Source of the DNA: Methylotenera sp.
Lineage (GTDB): Bacteria; Pseudomonadota; Gammaproteobacteria; Burkholderiales; Methylophilaceae
DNA: 42,145 nt
NCBI GenBank assembly: GCA_030682715.1
Contig: JAUXNQ010000054.1
Span: forward strand, 1-42,145
Direction: 5' to 3'
In this document: in pieces, positions 15,801-26,255 of the stretch
Position numbering within the stretch: the first letter of the stretch is position 1
Layout: every line of letters begins with the position of its first letter
Position numbers and translations under genes: made by a program
Notes under the pieces: generated by a model
The model's input: the letters and a program-made list of their open reading frames with translations, nothing else
Database searches by the model: none
What the model was told of the DNA's origin: nothing

Positions 15801-16614
15801 TTATTGGCATAGAGAAATCTCCACTGCCAATTCTGGAAATATGCTGATATACCTCGTCTGCGCTAGCGCCCAATGTTGACCGCAATATTCGATAGGATCG
15901 CCATACAAAAAATATTGCCCACAATGTCACTAAAATAAAGACGGCACAAAAAAAAGATGAGACTGTTTTGGCATGATTCACCGCATTTAACGTACGGCGA
16001 TCCATCATTAAGAACGTTTCGTTAATCGGCTTCATAATCTCAGACTTAGCCTGATGGTACTGACTGCTCAACAACATCTGAGCTGCCTTTAATCTATTTA
16101 CTTCTGTATCTAGCGCCGCTGACTCTACAAGACGCATCGCCTCAAACTCCAAGGCCGTCAACTCATCTGAATACTGTTTTGCTGAGGCAAGTTTATCTAA
16201 CTCATCTTTTGTAAACCCTGCAACACGCATCATATCCAAAAGCGCAACGCCTTTTCCATGAGCTGATGGTGCTGGTAGCTTACCTACAACAACCATATCC
16301 CAGTAAGAATTAAAATAGCCTTCAGGAAGAGGAATATCTCCATTACGAATATCTAAAATATTCTGAAAATAATCTTTATATCGTGCGTCGCCCGTTAACA
16401 CGTAAGACCGAACCATCCGAGTGAGGTCATCTGAAGTCTGCCTTAGCTGTCCTGCTAACTGATAGGATACATAGCGTGATTCATGGGCATCGTCCAACTG
16501 TTTTTCGGTATAAACGTAGTAACCGAAAACAGAAAATACGCAGGCCAACACCAAGACAATAGACCATGTCTTATGGCGTAGAAAAGCTGATATTTTTTTA
16601 ACATTAAGTCTCAA
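12844..16614 (-). CDS. membrane PAS-GGDEF-EAL cyclic-di-GMP regulator
   Basis: A 1256-aa inner-membrane sensor with both cyclic-di-GMP synthesis and breakdown domains. Layout: TM about 16-35, periplasmic helical sensor about 36-218, TM about 219-240, HAMP about 241-295, four PAS domains (about 325-432, 437-560, 567-690, 705-825), GGDEF about 833-995 and EAL about 1010-1250. The GGDEF motif is intact, with an inhibitory RxxD site (RVGD) five residues before it. The EAL domain keeps EALIRW, NVSAKQF, ELTES, DDFGTG, KIDRSF, EGVE and QGYLF. Both activities are thus possible. The start is TTG with AGGTGA upstream. It has no operon partner. Confidence 0.93.
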   Translation of the reverse strand: MRLNVKKISAFLRHKTWSIVLVLACVFSVFGYYVYTEKQLDDAHESRYVSYQLAGQLRQTSDDLTRMVRSYVLTGDARYKDYFQNILDIRNGDIPLPEGYFNSYWDMVVVGKLPAPSAHGKGVALLDMMRVAGFTKDELDKLASAKQYSDELTALEFEAMRLVESAALDTEVNRLKAAQMLLSSQYHQAKSEIMKPINETFLMMDRRTLNAVNHAKTVSSFFCAVFILVTLWAIFFVWRSYRILRSTLGASADEVYQHISRIGSGDFSMPIKITPKQEDSVLAELAKMQDLLYKHDLERTLAEQNLRLNKKLLIEAQHIAQVGSWSLDWQTNELIWSDEIFHIFEIDAHQLLAGYEAFLNVVHPLDRAEVDRVFNVSVVNHESYSITHRLLLADGSVKWVHERGTSDYDAEGNPTYSRGTVQDVTDRHNAEALVRKTESYLTNILNSVEDVIWTASAPDFKVNHVNAAIEKLCGLSQQALVEDGNSWVSLIHLDDREKARVAMDSVFDKGRAEVEYRIVLVDGSVRWVSDRRHLVYGEREEPAELVCVIRDETDKRLAANADRESKERVIQMLETSPIAVWIATAAGDKVLFANKRYTELINCSPETVMGRNPKLYYANALEYEAILAQVNSGHSVNDKLIQLIVENKGPVWAMASYRPVDYEGYAAMLGWFYDVTDLRQTQEALLLSEALAKQSLEELKYQKYALDKHAIVAVTDVKGRITYANEKFSEISGYAIEELVGQDHAILNSGYHPKGYFKEMYQVVARGQVWHDEVCNRAKDGHLYWVDTTIAPFLGEDGKPQSYISIRTDITQRKAAEDKSNYLALYDTLTNLPNRRLLLDRLNQALVSTARSMRNGALLFLDLDHFKTLNDTLGHDVGDLLLQPVAERLTACVRVGDTVARLGGDEFVIVLEGLSEQDVEAATQAESVGEKILAKFVHPYQFKGYEYHITSSVGITLFGKNNLKSDELLKQADIAMYQAKKLGRNALSFFDPKMQEGIQARVDMEHELRKALDKNEFQLFYQMQVDVADKPIGAEALIRWIHPERGLIPPNEFIPIAEDTGMILAIGEWVVDAACAQLKRWAEDNKTRNLTLSVNVSAKQFHQADFVEKIKAAVFRHAINPMLLKLELTESALLDHVEDAVAIMNALKDVGVRFSLDDFGTGYSSLQYLRLLPLYQLKIDRSFVRDIAGKGSDQAIVRTIIAMAHTLNLNVIAEGVETQEQQGILLDSGCMHYQGYLFSKPLPVDVFQSLLEESVV

Positions 16615-17217
16615 AATATCACCTAAAACGGCTAAATGCCACGACTGATAGAATACGAACTATGGTAAACAGAACAGCAAAAGTGCTGCGGATGCTGAGT
16701 ATAATTATTGATCACTTTATGAAGTGTGCCATACATAGAAACCAGCCCCTTTTAAGGAATTCTTGTTTTATCATTGATTGAAACAATAACAAAACCCTTG
16801 GAGGCGGCTTCAAGACCCCACTCACTTAGTATGCTACTTTATTTAACTTTTCTTTGAACAAGGTTCAAGTAATACCCTCAATTTAACAAACTTAATTATG
16901 TTTATCAACAAAAAGTTGCTTACCTCTTGATATAAAGAAACTTTATCAAAACTTTCAAATCAACGCGCTCAATTACATCTATATCAATCTGTGCGATATT
17001 TAGCTTTATTGGGCGTTTAACCTTTAGATATATTCACCCAGATTTTGGGTATACAAAAACAAGCAACTTGTTATCTAATGGATGGCGAGCTTGGCTGGCA
17101 GACTTATATCAAGGTTTGTTATCAACGATAATAACGCCTCTCACTCAAGCCAAACAAATAAAAATCATACCGCGCTTATGATTTATTTTACTTATCAATT
17201 TAATTAGAAAGATAAAC
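16615..17217. other. long AT-rich intergenic region
   Basis: About 600 nt between the divergent GGDEF-EAL gene and the ECF sigma gene. It must hold the GGDEF-EAL promoter, but I cannot assign one with confidence. No RNA gene, repeat family or coding remnant is visible. Confidence 0.4.
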
Positions 17218-17245
17218 TTCACAAATAAACTCATCTCTCTATAAT
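17218..17245 (+). promoter_or_regulatory. probable sigma-70 promoter of the ECF sigma gene
   Basis: TTCACA, a 16-bp spacer and a perfect TATAAT (17240-17245). The -10 box overlaps the ATG at 17244, so a transcript made from here would start after that codon and translation must begin further in. Confidence 0.6.
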
Positions 17246-17357
17246 GGGTTCAACTACTTCTTGTCATATTACAGATTTAGGATTTATAGAACATCCAGAG
17301 CAGAAAAGCATCTGTATTAGATTTGAAACAAGAACATTATTAAGCGCAGACATTAAA

Positions 17358-17966
17358 GTGAATATAGTTAACGGAAAATTGATAGATGAACAACTGGTTA
17401 CACTCAGCCAGCTAGGGGATGCGCAGGCTTTTGGCTTGTTAGTTGAAAAGTATCAAAATAGATTATATCGAGTCATCCTACGTATCATCAAAAATCAATC
17501 AGTCGTTGAAGACCTTGTACAGGAGTCGTTTATCAAGGCTTATCGCTCAATCGCTAATTTTAGGGGCGACAGTGCGTTCTACACTTGGCTATATAAAATT
17601 GGGCTTAATACAGCAAGAAACTATCTCTTCGATAAAAAGCGTCGCCCACAAATTGACAGCTCAATTGAGCTTGAAGATTTAGATAATCTAAGTACAGCAT
17701 CAGATTTGTATAGCGCAGAGACGCCAGAAAGCGAGCTAAGGAACAAGCAGATTGCAAAAACAGTCAAGGCTTCAATTGATACATTATCGCCAGACTTAAA
17801 ATTAGCCATCACATTAAGAGAAATCGATGGCTTAACTTATGAGCAAATTTCACTCACGATGGGTTGCCCGATAGGCACGACAAGATCGAGAATATTTAGA
17901 GCTAGAAATATTATTTCGGAAAAACTTAAACCCTTACTAAATACCAAGCAAGGACAACGCTGGTAA
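17358..17966 (+). CDS. RpoE-like ECF sigma factor
   Basis: A sigma-24 family factor. Region 2 includes FGLLVEKYQNRLYRVILRI, VEDLVQESFIKAYR and FRGDSAFYTWLYKIGLNTAR. Region 4 includes LSPDLKLAITLREIDGLTYE and MGCPIGTTRSRIFRAR. The frame is open from an ATG at 17244, but those 38 extra residues look non-family and that ATG overlaps a TATAAT. I use the GTG at 17358 (202 aa); a TTG at 17379 preceded by GGAA (195 aa) is equally plausible. No anti-sigma (rseA-like) gene follows; katG comes next on the same strand. Whether this factor drives katG is unknown. Confidence 0.88.
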   Translation: MNIVNGKLIDEQLVTLSQLGDAQAFGLLVEKYQNRLYRVILRIIKNQSVVEDLVQESFIKAYRSIANFRGDSAFYTWLYKIGLNTARNYLFDKKRRPQIDSSIELEDLDNLSTASDLYSAETPESELRNKQIAKTVKASIDTLSPDLKLAITLREIDGLTYEQISLTMGCPIGTTRSRIFRARNIISEKLKPLLNTKQGQRW

Positions 17967-18080
17967 CTTGAATATTGCTTTTTCTTGAATCTTAGCTTTT
18001 AGAGAATGGCACCTTTATTAATTAGGTAACTTACTAAACGTATTGCATCAAATCAACATGGCATAAATTTTAGTGGTGTT

Positions 18081-18104
18081 AAAGGTCGTCGTAAAGGTCG
18101 TCGT
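18081..18104 (+). repeat. 12-bp tandem duplication upstream of katG
   Basis: AAAGGTCGTCGT occurs twice head to tail, 60-84 nt before the katG start codon. This is where an activator site or promoter would lie. It may be a regulatory repeat or recent slippage. Confidence 0.6.
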
Positions 18105-18125
18105 AATGTGACGTCCCTTCATTAA

Positions 18126-20348
<2,223 letters not shown>

Positions 20349-20380
20349 TCGCTATCTAGCTTAAACATTATCCGTCAATA

Positions 20381-20408
20381 AAAAGCAGTGGGGCAACCAC
20401 TGCTTTTT
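20381..20408 (+). terminator. katG terminator
   Basis: AAAAGCAGTGG and CCACTGCTTTT form an 11-bp stem around a 5-nt loop, running into a T tract, 33 nt after the katG stop. Confidence 0.92.
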
Positions 20409-20455
20409 TAATTTAATACCTTGATAATTTGGCACCTTGATATTACTTAGTGATA

Positions 20456-20644
20456 TTACTTAGTTTTACAGGTATTAATCCCTAGTAAGGAATATGCCCC
20501 ACAAGAACTAAACAACCCTGTTGCTAGCGGCAACAGCCCTAGCCAAGCCCACATAGGCCCATTACCAAATAAAACCCATGCAATCAGGGCAAGCCCAACA
20601 ATAATTCTAAGCGCACGATCAACACCACCAACATTTGCTTTCAT
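20456..20644 (-). CDS. DUF2892 (YgaP-type transmembrane) protein
   Basis: A 62-aa protein of the DUF2892 family, the membrane part of YgaP-type rhodaneses. It has the N-terminal NVGGVDRALRIIVGLALIA, two membrane helices (about 12-27 and 30-47) and the conserved end SSCGAYSLLGINTCK with two cysteines. No rhodanese domain is attached. It is convergent with katG. The function as a stand-alone protein is unknown. Confidence 0.9.
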   Translation of the reverse strand: MKANVGGVDRALRIIVGLALIAWVLFGNGPMWAWLGLLPLATGLFSSCGAYSLLGINTCKTK

Positions 20645-20827
20645 TTCATTTTCTCCTGTAACTTTTTATACAACGGCTAAGGATGCAAATTACAAATCAA
20701 CAATTGCATGCATCGCTTACTACTGTCATGATTAACAACCCTACTATGTTTTTTAACATATCCTTTAAAGGTTATCTTTTATATGACTTAACGCCAGCCA
20801 ATATAGTTTAATCGACAGCTTTAGCGC

Positions 20828-21172
20828 TTATGCATTGCTAACTTGATCAAATGCAGCAATCGCTTCAGCAGCATACATCAGCGATGGCCCCCCTCCCATA
20901 TAAACTGCCATGCCAAGCGCCTCAAACACCTCTTCTTTACTTGCGCCTAGCCTGTTTAAAGCCTGAGTATGAAAACCAATACACCCATCACAATGCGCCG
21001 CCACACCAAGCGCCAAAGCAATTAACTCTTTAGTTTTTTTATCTAAAACACCATTTTTTGTAGCCGCTGACGCTAAATCGCCAAATGCTTTCATCAGATC
21101 AGGGGAGCCTGTCCGCAAACCCATCAGTGATGTAGAAATGTCTTTAGTGATATCTTTATAATTCTTGCTCAT
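20828..21172 (-). CDS. carboxymuconolactone decarboxylase / AhpD-like protein
   Basis: A 114-aa protein of the CMD family with an AhpD-type redox site: C61, C64 and H68 in HCDGCIGFHTQ, preceded by KTKELIALALGVA. Proteins with the CxxC-xxx-H motif are thiol peroxidase or reductase-like rather than decarboxylases. It is near katG, so peroxide defence is plausible. It is transcribed divergently from the DUF3365 gene. Confidence 0.9.
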   Translation of the reverse strand: MSKNYKDITKDISTSLMGLRTGSPDLMKAFGDLASAATKNGVLDKKTKELIALALGVAAHCDGCIGFHTQALNRLGASKEEVFEALGMAVYMGGGPSLMYAAEAIAAFDQVSNA

Positions 21173-21321
21173 TGATTTACCTTAATTTACCCTTAAATAT
21201 TTTATTTATTAATATAATATAATAATATATAGTATTGTTTGAGTTACATCAATTCAATCAACAATATTTTTAACACATAAATCACACTAAGTAGAACTTA
21301 GCGTTAAAAAGGAGACATCTC

Positions 21322-21909
21322 ATGAAAAAAAATCTAATTATTAGCGCACTCCTCATACAGTGCTCTGCCTTAACCTACGCTGCTGAAAACGATCTAACCT
21401 TACAACAGCAATATTTAGAGGAAAGCCAAAAAACCGCGCAGGAATTTATGCAAATATTAGGCAAAACCCTTAAAACGCAAATAGAATCAAGCGGTATTGA
21501 AAGTGCGATAAGCGTATGCAAACAAGTCGCCCCTGCCATGGCTGAGCAATACTCTAATCAATCACGCACCGTAAAAAGAGTTTCTTTAAAACCTAGAAAC
21601 CAATCTCAAGGGACACCAGATGAATGGGAAAGAAAAACGCTAGAATACTTTAACCAAGCACAAAAAGATGGGCAGCTACCCGCCAAAATGGAAGTAAGTT
21701 CGTTAGAAAAAACCGACTCTGGGCAAGTCTTTCGTTATATGAAAGCCATTCCTACACAGGCCATGTGTTTAAAATGTCATGGTAGTGAACAAGACATCAG
21801 TGCAAATTTAAAACAACTGCTTAAGTCTGAGTACCCCAACGACTTAGCCACAGGCTATTCATTAGGCGAAGTGCGTGGCGCAATTTCAATACAACACTTA
21901 TTAAAATAA
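21322..21909 (+). CDS. periplasmic DUF3365 (Tll0287-like) haem-binding protein
   Basis: A 195-aa exported protein with a signal peptide (1-20, cut at TYA-AEN) and a single c-type haem motif CLKCH (C149, C152, H153). The DUF3365 family often occurs as a sensor domain or as a free small cytochrome-like protein; the free form is seen here. GGAG lies 8 nt before the ATG. The upstream promoter region is shared with the divergent AhpD-like gene. Its electron partners are unknown. Confidence 0.88.
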   Translation: MKKNLIISALLIQCSALTYAAENDLTLQQQYLEESQKTAQEFMQILGKTLKTQIESSGIESAISVCKQVAPAMAEQYSNQSRTVKRVSLKPRNQSQGTPDEWERKTLEYFNQAQKDGQLPAKMEVSSLEKTDSGQVFRYMKAIPTQAMCLKCHGSEQDISANLKQLLKSEYPNDLATGYSLGEVRGAISIQHLLK

Positions 21910-22098
21910 GATACCGTCTTACTTTCTTGTTATTCGCTCAAAGCCTCAAGCACATTCTTGCTTTTGGCTTCATCCACTTCTGTTTGTCTATTTCAGCTAC
22001 TATCACCGCCAACAAGGAGACCTCTGCCGCCTCTAACTTTTTTCAAGAACATCTTTCATCTGCCGCCCAGTTCGAGGAAACAAAGAAACTTCTCTAAA

Positions 22099-23622
22099 TT
22101 ATGGCGTCCAGATTATCGACTCGTGAATGTATTCACGCTCGGCAATCAATTTGACCCATGAGAGGGGGCTTATTTGGTTATTCGAAAAAATGCCAGTTGC
22201 AAGGGTCATCACTGCGGTTATCATTGGCGGCAACAGCAGCAGCCACGCGGTTTCGCGCCAACCACGCGCTACGATATGCTCCGCTGGCCAGGCCTTTGGT
22301 ATAGGCTTGAACCAGGCTCGCCAAAGGATAGGCAGAAAATAGGCGGCATTAAGCAGGCTGGATGTCCACAACACCCATATCGCCCAATCCATGCCAGCGG
22401 CCGATGCGCCGTCAATCAGCCATGCCTTACTGACGGCTCCAGCCGTCAGCGGCACGCCTATCATACCCAACGCACCGATTGTAAACGCGATGCTCGTCAA
22501 CGGCATGCGCCGCCCAGCACCGTTCATTTCACTCACCTTGTGGATGCCAAGGGTTTCGGCGTAGTTGCCAGCGCAGAAAAACAGCGTGATTTTCATGATG
22601 CCCTGATGCACCAAATGCACCAGCCCACCGACAGTACCGATGGGGCCGAACAGCGTGACTCCCAGCACAATGTAGGACACTTGGCTCACCGTCGAGTAAG
22701 CCAGCCGCTTTTTCAGATCATCCTGAAATAGCGCACGAAAACTACCCCATACAATGGTCACCGCGGCGAAGATTGCCAGCGGCAACAACAGATCAAGCGA
22801 CTGTGCGAATTCGATACCATACACTTCATAAACGATACGCACGATGCCAAAAGCACCTGCCTTGACCACAGCAACTGCATGCAACAATGCAGAGACTGGA
22901 GCTGGCGCTACCATCGCCTGCGGTAACCAGCCGTGTAGCGGCACGATTGCTGCCTTGACACCGACTCCAATCATCAGCAGTAGGAAGATGATCTGCAACT
23001 GACCGTCATATGCCGAGCCCAACGCCACAGCAATACCGGCATGAGCAAAGTCGGTATGTCCAAGCAGATGATGCAGCCAGACAATGCCAGTTAGCAGTAC
23101 TGCACCGCCAATCAGTGTATATGCAAGATAGGTCATGCCACCGCGTATGGATGCTTCCGTGCCCCGATGAACAACCAGCGGAAAGGTAGCGAGGGTCAAC
23201 AGTTCGTAAAAAACGAAAAAGGTAAAGAGGTTGGCAGCCATGGCAATACCCATGGTGGCCGTGACGCAAAGGCTGAAAAAACCGAAAAAGCGACTGCGAC
23301 GCGGCGCGCCTTCAAGGTAGCCGATCGCATAAAGTGTGGTGAACAACCAGAGCACCGCCGATAGCGTGATGAACAACAGGCCAAGCGCATCCGCCTTGAA
23401 GGAAAGATTAAGACCTGGCAGCACGGCAAAGTGCACACCATAACTTTCCCCAGCCTGCACGCCCACAATCAGCAGCAAAACGAGAGCCAGTTTGACCAAC
23501 GCACCAGACAGATTAAGCGTTGTGCGCAGCCCGACCCATGACTCTGGCAGCGTAAAGATAAGCAGACCTGGTATCAATGAAGAGGCCAAAACAGCCAATG
23601 GCAAGAGTTCGTTGAAAGTCAT
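22099..23622 (-). CDS. NuoM/MrpD-like antiporter subunit, last gene of operon
   Basis: A 507-aa membrane protein of the NuoL/M/N-MrpA/D family with about 14 predicted helices. The charged residues typical of the proton channel are present: Glu in FFVFYELLTLATFPLV, Lys in IGVGVKAAIVPLHGWLPQAM, and Lys in HAVAVVKAGAFGI. DDLKKRLAYSTVSQVSYIVLG is also typical. It overlaps the preceding gene by 4 nt (ATGA). With the 473-aa paralogue it gives the operon two large ion-translocating subunits; this one may stand in for the missing NuoL-like part of MrpA. The long hydrophilic arm of true MrpA is absent. Confidence 0.88.
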   Translation of the reverse strand: MTFNELLPLAVLASSLIPGLLIFTLPESWVGLRTTLNLSGALVKLALVLLLIVGVQAGESYGVHFAVLPGLNLSFKADALGLLFITLSAVLWLFTTLYAIGYLEGAPRRSRFFGFFSLCVTATMGIAMAANLFTFFVFYELLTLATFPLVVHRGTEASIRGGMTYLAYTLIGGAVLLTGIVWLHHLLGHTDFAHAGIAVALGSAYDGQLQIIFLLLMIGVGVKAAIVPLHGWLPQAMVAPAPVSALLHAVAVVKAGAFGIVRIVYEVYGIEFAQSLDLLLPLAIFAAVTIVWGSFRALFQDDLKKRLAYSTVSQVSYIVLGVTLFGPIGTVGGLVHLVHQGIMKITLFFCAGNYAETLGIHKVSEMNGAGRRMPLTSIAFTIGALGMIGVPLTAGAVSKAWLIDGASAAGMDWAIWVLWTSSLLNAAYFLPILWRAWFKPIPKAWPAEHIVARGWRETAWLLLLPPMITAVMTLATGIFSNNQISPLSWVKLIAEREYIHESIIWTP

Positions 23623-25040
23623 GTAACACCCACTAACTGCATCAACTCAACACCTCGCAAGCCCAGCAAAACACTGGCAGCCGCCAAGCCGAAAGCCGTC
23701 CATTCCAGCGTGCGCGGCACTGGCGTCACTACGCTGCCAGCAGGTGCCAGCAGAAATGCCTGGCGCAATACACGGAAAACATACACTGCCGCCAGCAAGC
23801 CGCCCACCAGAACCACAAATGCGATGACCCAGTGCTGCTGTGACAGCGCAAGCTCTATCAATTGCCATTTGGCGAGAAAACCAGCTGAAGGTGGCAGACC
23901 CATCAAGGTAATACCCGCCAGCCCGAAGGCAAACAGCGTGACAGGTAAACGCTCGGCAACCCCAGCCAGCCCCGCTACCATCTCCTGTCCAGTTGCCTTG
24001 ATCAGCGTGCCCGCTGCCGCAAACATGGCGGCCTTGGCAAGACCGTGCGCAAATGCTTGCATAATGCCAGCCTGCAACGCGCCAGCACTAGCCAATAGCG
24101 GAAATATTAGAAACAGATAACCCAGTTGCGCCACGGTCGAATAAGCAATCAGCATCTTGAGGCGCTCGGCACGTATGGCCTGATAAGAGCCCCAGAAGAC
24201 GGCCAGCGTACCCAGCAATGCAGGAAACCAGACAACCAGACTCGCCACTACTGTCAGGGACGAGAATGGCCCGATCCATAATCTAAGAACCAGATAGAAC
24301 GAGGCTTTCACCACAACAGCAGACAACAGCGCTGATACTGGGGCGGGGGCGCCGCCATGCGCTGGCGGCAACCAGAAATGAAAAGGAAACAATGCTGTCT
24401 TGAGCATCAGCCCAAGCACCATCAAACCTCCCGCAATCCATACCAGATCAGGCGCGTCAGCGCCAATAAGCGAGACGAGGGTAACTGTAGAAACCGTTCC
24501 GTAGGTGCCGTAAATCAGTGCAACGCCGAGTAGATAAGCGCCAGAGCCTACCAGCGTGGCAAACAGATAGCGCAGCGCTGCCGCAATCTGTTGCGCGCCA
24601 CCGCCAGCTGCGACCAGACCTACCGCTGCCAGGCCTAGCAGTTCGAGCGTGACATAGATATTGAACAGATCAGTCGAAAGAAACAGCGCATTAAGTCCTG
24701 CCAGCAGAAATCCGACAAGTGGCCAAAAATATGTCGTAGCTGGGTCATCTCGCTTGAAATAGGCATGAGCATAAACTGCCAGCGGCAGTGCGATGCACTG
24801 AGTTAGTAGCAGCATGGCTGCTGACAGCCCATCGGCTACAAGGTCAATGCCGAGCGGCGCGCCCCAGCCACCGACCGCATGCATCGCAGCCCCACTACCG
24901 ACGATTTCCGCGGCAAGTGCAAAGGCGAGCCAAAGCTGTGCTGCCAATCCCACTATGGAGAGCCAAACTCCACGGCTGGGCCCCAACATAAAGGCTAAGC
25001 TGGCCCATAGCAGCGGCAACAGAATCAGCCAGACCATCAT
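23619..25040 (-). CDS. mrpD: MrpD-like cation/proton antiporter subunit
   Basis: A 473-aa polytopic membrane protein of the NuoM/MrpD family. Key segments are FNIYVTLELLGLAAVGLVA (Glu), LMLKTALFPFHFWLPPAHGG (Lys), APVSALLSAVVVKASFYLVL (Lys) and LKMLIAYSTVAQLGYLF. It overlaps its neighbours by 4 nt on both sides, showing translational coupling. In Mrp complexes this subunit is one of the two ion-translocating modules. A hand count of one 60-nt line here gives 57% GC. Confidence 0.92.
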   Translation of the reverse strand: MMVWLILLPLLWASLAFMLGPSRGVWLSIVGLAAQLWLAFALAAEIVGSGAAMHAVGGWGAPLGIDLVADGLSAAMLLLTQCIALPLAVYAHAYFKRDDPATTYFWPLVGFLLAGLNALFLSTDLFNIYVTLELLGLAAVGLVAAGGGAQQIAAALRYLFATLVGSGAYLLGVALIYGTYGTVSTVTLVSLIGADAPDLVWIAGGLMVLGLMLKTALFPFHFWLPPAHGGAPAPVSALLSAVVVKASFYLVLRLWIGPFSSLTVVASLVVWFPALLGTLAVFWGSYQAIRAERLKMLIAYSTVAQLGYLFLIFPLLASAGALQAGIMQAFAHGLAKAAMFAAAGTLIKATGQEMVAGLAGVAERLPVTLFAFGLAGITLMGLPPSAGFLAKWQLIELALSQQHWVIAFVVLVGGLLAAVYVFRVLRQAFLLAPAGSVVTPVPRTLEWTAFGLAAASVLLGLRGVELMQLVGVT

Positions 25041-25339
25041 TCTTCATCATCCTGCGACAGCTCAAGTTTTCCTGTCAGCACATACAGTCGTCGCGCCAGC
25101 GCCAGTGCCAATGCCGTAGCGGCGACGGCAACGACGATGCCAGTCAACACCATAGCCTGCGGTACTGGGTCTGCAATACCGTTGCGCTGTGCGAGTGCGA
25201 CTAGCACTAGAAATGTTCCGCTACCCATGATATTGAAGGCGAGGATGCGACGCAGAAGATGTCCGAGCAGCAACACGCCAGCGACACCCATCGCGAACAA
25301 AATTACGCCGACGCTGGCGAAAAGCAGCCCACCTGTCAT
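25037..25339 (-). CDS. mrpC: MrpC/NuoK-like antiporter subunit
   Basis: A 100-aa protein with three membrane helices, NuoK/MrpC type: ASVGVILFAMGVAGVLLLGH, RRILAFNIMGSGTFLVLVA, then DPVPQAMVLTGIVVAVAATA with the family motif DPxPQALVLTGIV. It overlaps the neighbouring genes by 4 nt each. It forms part of the membrane core that contacts MrpD. Confidence 0.93.
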   Translation of the reverse strand: MTGGLLFASVGVILFAMGVAGVLLLGHLLRRILAFNIMGSGTFLVLVALAQRNGIADPVPQAMVLTGIVVAVAATALALALARRLYVLTGKLELSQDDEE

Positions 25340-26010
25340 GATGTTTCTCCGTCGTCACGCGAAAGGAGCAGAAAAAGCCCAGCAAGGATCAATCCCAGCG
25401 AGACCGTTAAGCCAGACTCAATCAGCAGAATCAGCGCACCTGCCTGTTCCAGCGGGTATTCGAGCAATGCCCCTTGCATCAGAGATACAGCGCCAACGGC
25501 AAGAAAGATCAGGAAACCACCAGCCAGCCCCAAGCGCAATTTCACGCCTGGCGATTGCCAACTGGGTAATAGTTCAGCTAGATGCAGCAGTACGGCAGCG
25601 GCAGCCAGCACGGCACCTGCTTGAAAAGCCCCGCCTGGACGGAAGCTCCCAGCCCACAGCAAGTAGACAGCAACCAAGATCATCAGGGGCACCACCAACT
25701 TTGCCAACGTCTGTAACACTGGATTCACCAAAGGTCGCACATCGACAGTTGCTTCGGCACTGATAGTTGCGTCCATACCAATAGCGAGAATGACGATCAG
25801 GGCGAGCAACAGTACGGCAATCTCCAGCAAGGTATCGTAGCCGCGAAAGTTCAACAGAACGGCGGTCACTGGATGCTCGACACCACTGGCAGTCAGATTG
25901 GTCGCGACCGCAGCATGCAACTCCACGCTTGCTGGCGCAAGATCATGCATGGCGCCGAGTAGCAGCACAACCAAGCAGACTGCACCGAGAACGACCAGCA
26001 GCCGCTTCAT
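25336..26010 (-). CDS. fused MbhE-like/MrpB antiporter subunit
   Basis: A 224-aa membrane protein. The N-terminal part (about 1-95), with a helix followed by AVLLNFRGYDTLLEIAVLLL, matches the MbhE-like segment at the C-terminus of MrpA. The second part (about 100-220), with FRPGGAFQAGAVLAAAAVLL, is MrpB (MnhB). So it combines a piece of MrpA with MrpB. It overlaps the gene on each side by 4 nt. Confidence 0.85.
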   Translation of the reverse strand: MKRLLVVLGAVCLVVLLLGAMHDLAPASVELHAAVATNLTASGVEHPVTAVLLNFRGYDTLLEIAVLLLALIVILAIGMDATISAEATVDVRPLVNPVLQTLAKLVVPLMILVAVYLLWAGSFRPGGAFQAGAVLAAAAVLLHLAELLPSWQSPGVKLRLGLAGGFLIFLAVGAVSLMQGALLEYPLEQAGALILLIESGLTVSLGLILAGLFLLLSRDDGETS

Positions 26011-26255
26011 ATCTTCTTCCGTTGCAGTGCACCGTAAGCATCGAGCAGCAACGCGCCAGTCAACCCAGCGCCGATGGCCGCTTCAGCCAGACCGATATCG
26101 GGAGCCAACAAACGCGTCCAAGCCAACGCCATCAGCAATCCGAAAGCGATGAACATGACGATAGCCCGATCCAGCCGCGTTGCATACAAGCTCCGCCATG
26201 CGCTCCAGACCATGGCTAGGGCAAGTAGCAGGTCGAATGCGAACTCGAGGCTCAA
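26007..26255 (-). CDS. DUF4040 (MbhD-like) antiporter subunit
   Basis: An 82-aa protein with three hydrophobic segments. It corresponds to the MbhD segment that in canonical Mrp systems is the tail of MrpA: RAIVMFIAFGLLMALAWTRL and APDIGLAEAAIGAGLTGALL are typical. I start at the TTG at 26255, which overlaps the mrpG stop (TTGA) and begins with the family sequence LSLEFAFDLLL; upstream in-frame residues belong to the mrpG frame and do not look like membrane protein. Confidence 0.82.
   Translation of the reverse strand: MSLEFAFDLLLALAMVWSAWRSLYATRLDRAIVMFIAFGLLMALAWTRLLAPDIGLAEAAIGAGLTGALLLDAYGALQRKKI

Noticed and set aside
21910-22098. Possible short gene between the DUF3365 gene and the antiporter operon
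   Set aside because: The plus-strand frame runs antisense into the last antiporter gene and has no start signal; the stretch looks non-coding.
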